Below are positions 16,925-24,518 of a DNA stretch of 64,000 nt, piece after piece (positions within the stretch are counted from its first letter, which is position 1; each line of letters opens with the position of its first letter). The translations under genes and the position numbers were made by a program. The stretch covers positions 62,001 through 126,000 of the forward strand of contig DASQMC010000078.1 of assembly GCA_035645695.1 (NCBI GenBank). Direction: 5' to 3'. Below the pieces are notes generated by a model that saw only the letters and a list, made by a program, of their open reading frames with translations, ran no database searches and had not been told where the DNA came from. The DNA comes from JAIVJZ01 sp035645695. GTDB lineage: Bacteria; Acidobacteriota; Blastocatellia; Pyrinomonadales; Pyrinomonadaceae.

Positions 16925-18061
16925 ATGACGACACCTTCACCAGGCATACAGGTTCCCCTGCTCGATCTGAAACAGCAGCACGCAGCCCTGCGCGAGGAGT
17001 TGCGCGCCGCCGTGGATCGCATCCTCGATTCGCAACAGTTCGTGCTCGGCGAAGAGGTGCGGCTGCTCGAAGCGGAGACGGCGCGCTATTGCGGCGCGCG
17101 CCACGCCGTCGGCTGCGCTTCCGGCTCCGACGCGCTCCTGCTCGCGCTCATGGCGCTCGACATCAAGGCGGGCGACGAGGTGATCACGACGCCTTTCAGC
17201 TTCTTCGCCACCGCCAGTTCCATCGCGCGCACGGGCGCGACGCCCGTGTTCGTGGACATCGACCCGCGTACCTATAACCTCGACCCGTCGCTCGTCGAAG
17301 CTGCGATTACCGAGCGCACGCGCGCCGTCATGCCCGTCCACCTCTACGGCCAGTGCGCCGCGATGGACGCGCTCTCCGAAGTGGCCGCGCGTCACAACCT
17401 GCCCCTCGTCGAAGATGCGGCGCAGGCCATTGGCGCCGAGGACGCCGGGCGGCGTGCCGGTTCGTTCGGCCTGATGGGTTGTTTCAGTTTCTACCCGACG
17501 AAGAATCTCGGCGCGGCCGGCGACGCCGGGCTGCTGACGACCGACGACAACGCCCTCGCCGCACGCCTGCGCGCGCTGCGCGTCCATGGCGGCGCGACCG
17601 AATACCTGCACACCGAGATCGGCATCAACAGCCGCCTCGACGCGCTACAGGCCGCCATCCTTCGCGTCAAACTCCCGCACCTCGACGCCTGGTCGCAGGC
17701 GCGACGCGAGCGCGCCGAAACCTATTCGCTGCTGCTGGCGAACGCGCACCTGCGTTTCGACTTACGCGCGCCGTTCATACGCGAAAACGCCCGGCACATC
17801 TTTCACCAGTATGTCGTGCGCGTCCCCGAGCATCGCGACGCGCTCCTGGAACATTTGCGCGCGCACGGCGTCGGCGTCAAAATTTATTACCCCGTGCCGC
17901 TGCACTTGCAGGAGTGCTTCCGCTATCTCGGCTACGAGGCGGGCGCGCTGCCCGAAGCCGAACGCGCCGCCCGCGAGACGCTGGCCTTGCCCATCTATCC
18001 CGAACTGAGGCTCGAACAGCAACGATACGTCGTCGATGTGATCGGCCGCTTTCAACTCTAA
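16925..18061 (+). CDS. DegT/DnrJ/EryC1/StrS-family sugar aminotransferase 2
   Basis: A 378-residue paralogue of the aminotransferase two genes upstream, but clearly diverged. It has VPLLDLKQQHAALREELRAA, AVGCASGSDALLLALMAL, DEVITTPFSFFATASSI, EDAAQAIGA, and PLP lysine about 193 in SFYPTKNLGAAGDAG. GINSRLDALQAAILRVKLPHL and IYYPVPLHLQECF close the family pattern. The GSDALLLAL and PTKNLGA features are those of WbpE-like enzymes that make 3-amino-uronates. Having two such enzymes in one cluster implies either two amino groups on one sugar or two amino sugars. Confidence 0.92.
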   Translation: MTTPSPGIQVPLLDLKQQHAALREELRAAVDRILDSQQFVLGEEVRLLEAETARYCGARHAVGCASGSDALLLALMALDIKAGDEVITTPFSFFATASSIARTGATPVFVDIDPRTYNLDPSLVEAAITERTRAVMPVHLYGQCAAMDALSEVAARHNLPLVEDAAQAIGAEDAGRRAGSFGLMGCFSFYPTKNLGAAGDAGLLTTDDNALAARLRALRVHGGATEYLHTEIGINSRLDALQAAILRVKLPHLDAWSQARRERAETYSLLLANAHLRFDLRAPFIRENARHIFHQYVVRVPEHRDALLEHLRAHGVGVKIYYPVPLHLQECFRYLGYEAGALPEAERAARETLALPIYPELRLEQQRYVVDVIGRFQL

Positions 18062-18189
18062 CCATCCGGCCGCGTGAATTCCGCGGCTGGATCAATTACC
18101 CTTGTCGGCCGGGCGCGCACAGACCGCCCCCTCCGCAACGACGGCCGGAGGGAGATTGTCGCCCCTGAATTTTATTCGGAGAACAGCCA

Positions 18190-19227
18190 TTGACGAAGAA
18201 AGCATTGATCACCGGCATCACGGGACAGGACGGCAGCTACCTGGCCGAATATTTACTGTCGCTCGGCTACGAAGTCCACGGCCTTGTGCGCCGCGTCGCC
18301 CTCGAAGACCCTGAGCGTCGCTTCGCGCGCATCTCCCACCTCCTCGACCGGATCACTCTCCATCCCGCGTCGCTGGAGAGCTACCCGTCGCTCTTCCACG
18401 TCGTCAGCCGGATCGATTTCGATGAATGCTATCACCTCGCGGCACAGAGTTTCGTCGCCGAATCCTTCGCCGACGGCTTCTCGACCATGAACACCAACAT
18501 TAACGGCACGCACTACCTGCTGGCCGCGCTGCGTGAGTTGCGCCCCCGCTGTCGTTTCTACTTCGCCGGTTCGTCCGAGATGTTCGGCAAGGTGGCCGAA
18601 GTGCCGCAAACGGAGACGACGCGCTTTCATCCGCGCTCGCCCTACGGCATCTCGAAGGTGGCCGGCTTTGAGTTGACGAGAAATTACCGGGAAGCCTACG
18701 GGATGTTCTGCGCCAGCGGCATGTTGTTCAATCACGAAAGCCCGCGCCGCGGCTTTGAGTTTGTGACCCGCAAGATCACCTCGACGGTGGCGCGCATCAA
18801 GCTGGGGCTTCAGGAAGAGTTGCGTCTCGGCAATCTGGAAGCGCGGCGCGACTGGGGACACGCCGGGGATTATGTGCGCGCGATGTACCTCATGTTGCAG
18901 CAGGAGGAGGCGGACGACTTTGTGGTGGCGACCGGAGAGACGCACACCGTCAGGGAGTTCTGCCGGTTGGCCTTCGCCGAGGTGGGGTTGAGCTATCAGG
19001 AGCACGTCAGGATAGACGAGCGGTTTCTGCGACCGGCGGAGGTGGACTTACTGGTCGGCAATGCGACGAAGGCGCGGCAGGTGTTGGGGTGGGAGACGCG
19101 ATACAGTTTCCAGGAGATGATCAGGGAGATGGTGGAGACGGATATGAAGTTGGCGCAGGCGGAAGCGCGCGCCGCGGCAATTCGGTCGGATGGCGAGCGC
19201 AGCGAGGCGGCGGGGCGGCGCGCCTGA
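18190..19227 (+). CDS. gmd: GDP-mannose 4,6-dehydratase
   Basis: This enzyme converts GDP-mannose to GDP-4-dehydro-6-deoxymannose, the precursor of GDP-fucose, rhamnose and perosamine. The 345-residue protein starts at TTG 18190, preceded by GGAGAA at the right distance, and reads KKALITGITGQDGSYLAEYLL (GMD NADP fingerprint). YHLAAQSFVAESF, SSEMFGKVAEVPQTE, SPYGISKVAGFE and MLFNHESPRRGFEFVTRKIT are GMD signatures, and GNLEARRDWGHAGDYV is the conserved C-terminal loop. The last 20 residues (AAAIRSDGERSEAAGRRA) look like a non-conserved tail. No GDP-fucose synthase or perosamine synthase was seen; aminotransferase 2 could act on its product. Confidence 0.93.
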   Translation: MTKKALITGITGQDGSYLAEYLLSLGYEVHGLVRRVALEDPERRFARISHLLDRITLHPASLESYPSLFHVVSRIDFDECYHLAAQSFVAESFADGFSTMNTNINGTHYLLAALRELRPRCRFYFAGSSEMFGKVAEVPQTETTRFHPRSPYGISKVAGFELTRNYREAYGMFCASGMLFNHESPRRGFEFVTRKITSTVARIKLGLQEELRLGNLEARRDWGHAGDYVRAMYLMLQQEEADDFVVATGETHTVREFCRLAFAEVGLSYQEHVRIDERFLRPAEVDLLVGNATKARQVLGWETRYSFQEMIREMVETDMKLAQAEARAAAIRSDGERSEAAGRRA

Positions 19228-19268
19228 CGGCCGCCCGCGCGTGAGAGCAATGCCGCCGCGCGCGCGCT

Positions 19269-19299
19269 TTGTTATCGCGCTCTTCACGCGTGATATACT
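19269..19299 (+). promoter_or_regulatory. Possible promoter for the HerA-like gene
   Basis: TTGTTA (19269-19274) and a perfect TATACT (19294-19299), 19 bases apart. The spacer is slightly long. It lies about 83 bases before ATG 19382. Confidence 0.4.
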
Positions 19300-19381
19300 C
19301 AGCCCGCGCCGGTTCCCTCTTCGTCAGGAGATGTGTCCCGGAAATCGTCGCCATCTCGCGGGTTTTAGTCAAGGTCTACAG

Positions 19382-21094
19382 ATGAGTTCTCAAGATCAAA
19401 CAACGGACGCGCGCACGGGCACGGTAAAAGGGCCGGGCGAGCGGCCGCACGAGTTTCTCTTCATCACGGCGGACAACCGGCGCGCGCGCATCGGCGAGTT
19501 CGTCTATTACCTCGCGCGCGACGGCGCGGACGTGCGGCAAATTCTCGGCAACATCACCGGGCGCAAACTCGTGCGCAATCTGCCCGACGCCTTTTTGTCC
19601 GACCCGGAGACGCCGCCCGCCGTCATCTCCGCGCTCATCGGACTCGACGGCGAGGGCTGCGAGTTGTACGAGATCACGGTCGAGACCATCGGCTACTTCC
19701 ACCCGCGAATGGGCGATTTCGTCAACCCGCGCATCCCGCCGAACGCGGGCGATGCGGTCTTCCTCGCTTCTTCCGAGACGCTTGCGGGCGTGCTCAGTTC
19801 GCGCCGCGTGAGCGAGACGGGCGCGGCGCATCTCGGCAGCCTGCTGACGCGCAGCGCGGGCGAAGTTCCCGTCGTCGTATCGGTCAAGGATGTCGTCTCG
19901 ACGCACCTCGCCATTCTCGCCTCGACCGGCTCGGGGAAAAGTTATACGGCGGGCGTGCTCGTCGAAGAGTTGATGATGCCGCACAACCGCGCGGCCGTGC
20001 TGATCGTCGATCCGCACGGCGAGTACGACACGCTGCGCTCGATTGAAAGCGACCCGCGCTTCCGCGCCGACGCGGACGGCTACCAGCCCGAAGTAAAAAT
20101 CTTCACGCACGACCGCGTGCGCGTGCGCTTCTCGTCGCTCACGGAGGCCGACATCAAGTATCTCCTGCCCGAAGGCGCGAGCGATAAGATGCTGCATTAT
20201 CTCTCGCAGGCTTACAGGAAGCTGACGGCGGGCGAGCGCGGCGCGCGCGGCCTGTGGGGCTATCACGACCTGCGCGACCTCGTGACGGCGGAGAAATACG
20301 GCGACGAAGACGCGCGCGGCGGCGGCTCGGGCGGCAACGCCGGTTCCATCGATGCGCTCCTGTGGCGTCTCGACAATCGTTTCGACCGCCACGATTCCAT
20401 CTTCTCCGACCACGAGCACATCGAACTCAAAGAACTCTTTCGCCCCGGTCGCTGCACCGTCCTGCAACTCTCGGACATCGAACAGCACGAGCAGCAGGTC
20501 GTCGTCGCGACGCTCCTACGCCGCGTCAACAAGGCTCGCATGGCGACCGTGCGCGGCGAGGCCGACACGGCGAGCGAGAGTTTCCTGCCCTACCCGGTCT
20601 TCACGCTGCTGGAAGAGGCGCACCGCTTCGCGCCCGCCGGGCAAGCGGTCGTCTCCACCAACATCCTCAAGCAGATACTTTCCGAGGGGCGCAAGTTCGG
20701 CGTCGGCATCGGGCTTATCACGCAGCGTCCGGGCAAACTCGATCAGGACGTGCTTTCGCAGTGCATGACGCAGGTCATCATGCGCATCGTCAACCCGATT
20801 GATCAGGACACGGTGGCGAAGTCGGTCGAAGGCGCGGGGCGGCAACTCCTGAACGAACTCCCGGCTCTGACGAAGGGACAGGCCATCCTGAGCGGCGTCG
20901 GCGTCAACACGCCGGTCATGTGTCGCGTCCGCGAACGCCTCACCAAACACGGCGGCGAGACTTTCGACGCCCCGGACGAATGGGCGCGCTGGCACTCGGA
21001 GGGCGAGCAGCAACACCGCGAAGAGGAAGAGGCCGTCGTCGTCAAACCCGCCTCGCAGAAGAAGGTCGAGAAGTTTCGCGGGATTCAAATTTAG
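19382..21094 (+). CDS. HerA-type ATP-binding DNA translocase/helicase
   Basis: A 570-residue ATPase of the HerA/FtsK superfamily. ATG 19382 follows AAGG at seven bases; the upstream extension of the frame overlaps gmd and is not family-like. The N-terminal beta-barrel (HAS-barrel) spans about residues 20-150. It is followed by Walker A LASTGSGKSYTAGVLVEELM (about 180), IVDPHGEYDTL, and Walker B FTLLEEAHRFAP. Next come EGRKFGVGIGLITQRPGKLDQDVLSQC with the sensor and arginine-finger region, and NQI-type KSVEGAGRQLLNELP. The family works with NurA nuclease in DNA end resection or in defence systems such as Sir2-HerA. No nuclease partner gene is adjacent, so it is annotated as a stand-alone ATPase. 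Confidence 0.86.
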   Translation: MSSQDQTTDARTGTVKGPGERPHEFLFITADNRRARIGEFVYYLARDGADVRQILGNITGRKLVRNLPDAFLSDPETPPAVISALIGLDGEGCELYEITVETIGYFHPRMGDFVNPRIPPNAGDAVFLASSETLAGVLSSRRVSETGAAHLGSLLTRSAGEVPVVVSVKDVVSTHLAILASTGSGKSYTAGVLVEELMMPHNRAAVLIVDPHGEYDTLRSIESDPRFRADADGYQPEVKIFTHDRVRVRFSSLTEADIKYLLPEGASDKMLHYLSQAYRKLTAGERGARGLWGYHDLRDLVTAEKYGDEDARGGGSGGNAGSIDALLWRLDNRFDRHDSIFSDHEHIELKELFRPGRCTVLQLSDIEQHEQQVVVATLLRRVNKARMATVRGEADTASESFLPYPVFTLLEEAHRFAPAGQAVVSTNILKQILSEGRKFGVGIGLITQRPGKLDQDVLSQCMTQVIMRIVNPIDQDTVAKSVEGAGRQLLNELPALTKGQAILSGVGVNTPVMCRVRERLTKHGGETFDAPDEWARWHSEGEQQHREEEEAVVVKPASQKKVEKFRGIQI

Positions 21095-21403
21095 CGCGCT
21101 CCCTGCCTCGATGCCGCTCTCTACCAGCGCGCGACGAAAAACCAGAACCCTTCAAGCGCGCGACGGTAAGACCGGCTATTACCGCGCCCCGCATTCCGCC
21201 TCCGCCCCTCGGCCGCCTATCTTCGCGCACGCATTTGCTTTTACCCGCCCCCGCGATGCTAAGATAAAACAGGCTTGCCCCCGAAATACGCCCGACGCCG
21301 TTCTCTCCCTTCGCACGGCGGTAATTTGTTTACTCTCACGCGAAGTTTTTGCGATGAAAGCGCGCTAAGAGTTTGCCGAGCGCTAAATTTAGAGGGAGTA
21401 CGG
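21095..21403. other. Spacer before the stressosome genes
   Basis: These 309 GC-rich bases hold no gene. A weak -10-like TAAGAT occurs at 21260-21265 with TTGCTT 19 bases upstream, which could start the stressosome transcript. Confidence 0.4.
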
Positions 21404-22348
21404 ATGCCTAGTTCAACGAAGACTCAAATCTCCGGCCGCGTCGTGGAATTGCTCTCCACGCGGCGCGACGAAATTCTCAACATCTGGATCAAAGAGCGTC
21501 TGGAATCCGAAGACTTCCGCGACGAATTGATCTCCAAGCACGAACTCAGGCAGCAGTCGCAGCAGATCGTCGAGATGCTGGCGCGCTCGCTACAGGAATC
21601 CGACGGCGCTGAATTCGACGATGCTTCGTTCGACGAACTGCGCACCTTCCTCAACGAGATTTCCCGCCAGCGCGCCGTCAAAGGCTACACGCCCTCGGAG
21701 AACGCCACCTACATTCTCTCCCTGCGCAACGTCGTGCTGCCTATACTCGCCGAAGACTTCGAGGGCGACATCGTGACGCTCGTCGGCGAGATGGATCACT
21801 TCACGCGCCTCCTGGACAGGATGGGGCTGGTGATGGTGGAAAACTTCATCCGCTCGCGCGAGGAGATCATCCGCCAGCAGCGCGCCGACATGTTGGAGTT
21901 GTCCACGCCGGTCATCAAAGTGTGGGACAAAATCCTGACGCTCCCCATCATCGGCACGCTCGACTCGCGCCGCGCGCAGATGATGACCGAAGCCCTCCTG
22001 CAACGCATCGTCGATACCGGATCGACGGTCGCCATCCTCGACATCACGGGCGTGCGCACAATGGACACGCTCGTCGCAAACCATTTGATCAAGACCGTCA
22101 CGGCCGCGCGCCTGATGGGCGCGCGCTGCATCCTGACCGGCGTCTCGCCCGCAATCGCGCAGACGATGGTGCAACTCGGCATCGACCTGACGGAGATCAC
22201 CACACGCGCGCAGATGTCGGACGGCATCAAACTCGCGCTCGAAATGATCGGCCGCAAGGTGGTCTCCGCCGCCGCGCTCTCGCGCCTGCGCAACGAAACG
22301 AATTCCTCGACGCAAAAGACCGAAACGACGGTGACTGGTGACAAGTGA
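21404..22348 (+). CDS. rsbR: Stressosome scaffold RsbR-like co-antagonist
   Basis: A 314-residue sensor and scaffold subunit. ATG 21404 follows GGGAG at the right distance. Residues 1-160 are an all-helical, globin-like RsbR N-terminal domain (VVELLSTRRDEILNIWIKERL; YILSLRNVVLPILAEDF). Residues 180-290 form a STAS domain (LSTPVIKVWDKILTLPIIGTLDS). The threonine-bearing DITGVRTMDTLVANHLIKT and ARCILTGVSPAIAQTMVQLGIDL correspond to the RsbT-phosphorylated region of Bacillus RsbR. The C-terminal residues VTGDK and the stop codon are encoded by a heptamer repeat array. First gene of an rsbR-rsbS-rsbT series. Confidence 0.92.
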   Translation: MPSSTKTQISGRVVELLSTRRDEILNIWIKERLESEDFRDELISKHELRQQSQQIVEMLARSLQESDGAEFDDASFDELRTFLNEISRQRAVKGYTPSENATYILSLRNVVLPILAEDFEGDIVTLVGEMDHFTRLLDRMGLVMVENFIRSREEIIRQQRADMLELSTPVIKVWDKILTLPIIGTLDSRRAQMMTEALLQRIVDTGSTVAILDITGVRTMDTLVANHLIKTVTAARLMGARCILTGVSPAIAQTMVQLGIDLTEITTRAQMSDGIKLALEMIGRKVVSAAALSRLRNETNSSTQKTETTVTGDK

Positions 22349-22415
22349 CGAGTGACAGGTTGGAGAAGAAAGTTTTTGCTTTAACTTGTCACCTGTCACT
22401 CGTCACCTGTCACTG
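22331..22415. repeat. Heptamer array H4, GTGACNN family, with inverted mate
   Basis: The left arm is GTGACTG, GTGACAA, GTGACGA, GTGACAG (22331-22358). It lies over the last codons and stop of rsbR. The right arm is GTCACCT, GTCACTC, GTCACCT, GTCACTG (22388-22415). The arms can fold into a stem with a 29-base loop, between rsbR and rsbS. Confidence 0.75.
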
Positions 22416-22433
22416 CATTACGGAGTAATGCCT

Positions 22434-22883
22434 ATGAACGGCTCGCAGCGCATACCGATTCTGAAAGTTGGCCGCGTCCTCGTCGTGCCGGTGCAGGTGG
22501 ACATGGACGACCGGACGGTGATCGGGTTGCAGGAACGGATACTCTCGGAACTCGAACGCACGGGCGCGCGCGGCGTCCTGATCGATATCTCGCTGCTTGA
22601 GATGGTCGATTCCTTCATTGGGCGCATGCTCTCGGACATCGCGGCGATGGCGCGCATCATGGACGCGCGCACGGTGGTCGTCGGCATCCAACCGGCGGTC
22701 GCCATCACGCTCGTCGAACTCGGCCTCGAACTGCGCGGCGTGGACACCGTGCTCAACGTTGACGAGGGCATCAAACTTTTGCGCGAGGAGTTCGGCGCGG
22801 ACGACGAGAGCGGCGACGACGACGAGGACGCCGAATTTCAGGGGGAGTGGCATTCGTTTGGAGAGCCGCGCCATCACGCTTGA
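22434..22883 (+). CDS. rsbS: Stressosome STAS antagonist RsbS
   Basis: A 149-residue single STAS-domain protein that holds the RsbT kinase in the stressosome until phosphorylated. RIPILKVGRVLVVPVQVDMDDRT starts the domain. VLIDISLLEMVDSFIGRMLSDIA contains the conserved phosphorylatable serine (residue 60, DSFIGR), and VVVGIQPAVAITLVELGLEL is the matching C-terminal half. The end is an acidic tail (DDESGDDDEDAEF) beyond the core. ATG 22434 is chosen because GGAG lies eight bases upstream; ATG 22428 is possible. It overlaps rsbT by 26 bases. Confidence 0.93.
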   Translation: MNGSQRIPILKVGRVLVVPVQVDMDDRTVIGLQERILSELERTGARGVLIDISLLEMVDSFIGRMLSDIAAMARIMDARTVVVGIQPAVAITLVELGLELRGVDTVLNVDEGIKLLREEFGADDESGDDDEDAEFQGEWHSFGEPRHHA

Positions 22884-23256
22884 GTCGGAGCACGACATCG
22901 TCGTCGCGCGCGGCGAGGTGCGCGCGATGGCCGTCGCGCTCGGCTTTCGCCTGATCGACCAGACGCGCCTCGCCACCGTCACTTCCGAACTCGCGCGCAA
23001 CATCGTCAAATACGCCGGTCGCGGCCGAGTGATCGCGCAGGCCGCGCAGGCCGCGGACGGGCGCGAAGGCATGCGGCTCATCTTTGAAGACTCCGGCGCG
23101 GGTATTCCGAACATCGAAGCCGCCATGCGCGACGGATTCACCACCGGCCGTGGTCTCGGGCAGGGCTTGCCCGGCTCGCGTCGCCTCGCGCACGAATTCG
23201 AGATCGAATCCTCCCCCGAACGCGGCACGCGCGTCGTGGTCGTGCGCTGGATTTAA
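22858..23256 (+). CDS. rsbT: Stressosome serine kinase RsbT
   Basis: A 132-residue GHKL-type kinase that phosphorylates RsbR and RsbS and is then released to activate its target. The start is set at TTG 22858, ten bases after GGGGGAG and inside the rsbS end, giving ESRAITLESEHDIVVARGEV. Earlier sequence in this frame is a shadow of rsbS. The ATP-binding boxes are TSELARNIVKYAG (N-box), FEDSGAGIPNIE (G1) and TTGRGLGQGLPGSRRL (G2). Length matches Bacillus RsbT. Overlap with rsbS implies coupled translation and matched stoichiometry. Confidence 0.92.
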   Translation: MESRAITLESEHDIVVARGEVRAMAVALGFRLIDQTRLATVTSELARNIVKYAGRGRVIAQAAQAADGREGMRLIFEDSGAGIPNIEAAMRDGFTTGRGLGQGLPGSRRLAHEFEIESSPERGTRVVVVRWI

Positions 23257-23257
23257 C

Positions 23258-23340
23258 GAAACGATGAACGCGGAACGATGAAGGATGAATTAAAGTCAAA
23301 CTTCCGTGTTTATCGTTCCGCGTTCATCGTTCATCGTTTC
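23258..23340. repeat. Heptamer array H5, CGATGAA family, with inverted mate
   Basis: The left arm (GAAA, CGATGAA, CGCGGAA, CGATGAA, GGATGAA) begins right after the rsbT stop. The right arm 23309-23340 is its inverse and ends four bases before ATG 23345. It is the same family as the array at 14502-14620, with about 30 shared bases in the right arm. Confidence 0.75.
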
Positions 23341-23344
23341 TCAT

Positions 23345-24397
23345 ATGAGAGTCATCCGGTCAATGGAGGTCAGCGACGAGGCGCAGGTGGGCGCGGTCAG
23401 GCGCGCCGTGCATGCTTATGCCGGGGGCATCGGTTTTACCGAGCGCGAGTTGGCCGAGATTGACATCGTCGTGCAGGAAGTCGGGACGAACGCGGCGCGC
23501 TACGCGGCGGGCGGCGGGCAGATTCATTTCACCACGACGCTCGACGCCGAGCCGGGATTGGAAATCTTCTACACGGATCGAGGCCCCGGCATTTACGATC
23601 TCGACCGCGTCGTGCGCGACGGCGTTTCGACCGGCGGGTCGCTCGGCGCGGGGCTGGGCGCGGTGCGCCGCCTGATGGACGAGTTTGAAGTCTACTCGAC
23701 CGTGCAGGCCGTGGATCGGCTCGCCTCGCTCGCACGCCGCACGACGCACGGCACGGCGCTTCTCCTGCGCAAGTGGACGACGCACGCCGCGCGCCTCGCC
23801 GAAGAGACCCGCGCGGGCGGCGGCGCGCGGCGCATCGGCGTGTGGACTCGCCCGCACCCGCGGGAAGACAGAAATGGCGATGCCTGCTTTGTCAACCAAC
23901 GTGCGGCGCAAACCCTGCTCGCCGTCGTTGACGGGTTAGGCCACGGGCAGGGCGCGCACGAGGCTTCGCGGGTCGCGCTCTCGGTGCTGGCGGAATGGCG
24001 GGGCGAAGGCTTGGAAGAAATCTTCCGCGCGGCGCACGCCGCGCTCAGGCCCACGCGCGGCGCGGTGATGGGCGCGTGCCTGATCGACGCGGCGCGCGGC
24101 ACGTTTCAATATGCGGGCGTGGGCAACATCGAGGTGCGCGTCTTCAACGCGCCCGAACCCGTGCGTCCCATCTCGAACAACGGCACGCTCGGCGCGCGGA
24201 TGGACAAGCTGCGCGTGTGGTCTTTCGCGTGGGCGGAAGGCGCGAGCGCCGTGCTGGCTTCGGACGGCGTGAGCGCCTCCTGGGATATGAAAGATTATCC
24301 CGGCCTGTTGCAACGCAGCCCGCAAATGCTCGCGGGCGTTCTGATGCGCGACTACGGCCGCGATACGGACGATGCGACCGTGCTCGTCGCCCGTTGA
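23345..24397 (+). CDS. RsbT-like ATPase fused to SpoIIE/RsbX-type phosphatase
   Basis: A 350-residue two-domain protein. Residues 1-140 are a GHKL ATPase like RsbT (VVQEVGTNAARYAAGG N-box; YTDRGPGIYDL; GGSLGAGLGAVRRLMDEF). Residues 165-350 are a PP2C-type phosphatase of the RsbX/SpoIIE group (GDACFVNQRAAQTLLAVVDGLGHGQ with metal-binding DG; VMGACLIDAARGTFQYAGVGN; LASDGVS; DDATVLVAR with the final metal aspartate). In stressosomes RsbX-type phosphatases reset RsbR and RsbS. The fused kinase fold suggests docking on the same STAS proteins. It is encoded directly after rsbT, with a heptamer array and no Shine-Dalgarno site before ATG. Confidence 0.88.
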   Translation: MRVIRSMEVSDEAQVGAVRRAVHAYAGGIGFTERELAEIDIVVQEVGTNAARYAAGGGQIHFTTTLDAEPGLEIFYTDRGPGIYDLDRVVRDGVSTGGSLGAGLGAVRRLMDEFEVYSTVQAVDRLASLARRTTHGTALLLRKWTTHAARLAEETRAGGGARRIGVWTRPHPREDRNGDACFVNQRAAQTLLAVVDGLGHGQGAHEASRVALSVLAEWRGEGLEEIFRAAHAALRPTRGAVMGACLIDAARGTFQYAGVGNIEVRVFNAPEPVRPISNNGTLGARMDKLRVWSFAWAEGASAVLASDGVSASWDMKDYPGLLQRSPQMLAGVLMRDYGRDTDDATVLVAR

Positions 24398-24516
24398 AGT
24401 TTCAAGTTTCAGGTTTCAGGTTTCAAGTTTAAGAACTTCAAACCGACGGCCTGAACTTTCAAGTTGAAGAACGCGTAACTTCAGACTTGAAACCTGAAAC
24501 CTGAAACCTGAAACCC
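24397..24516. repeat. Heptamer array H6, GTTTCAR family, with inverted mate
   Basis: Left arm 24397-24430 (GTTTCAA, GTTTCAG, GTTTCAG, GTTTCAA units) follows the stop codon. The right arm 24485-24516 (CTTGAAA then CCTGAAA units) ends two bases before ATG 24519. Same family as 13957-14032. Confidence 0.75.
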
Positions 24517-24518
24517 AT

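Noticed and set aside
19382..21094. Sir2-HerA or NurA-HerA defence operon
   Set aside because: The flanking genes are GDP-mannose dehydratase and stressosome genes. No nuclease or Sir2 gene is adjacent.
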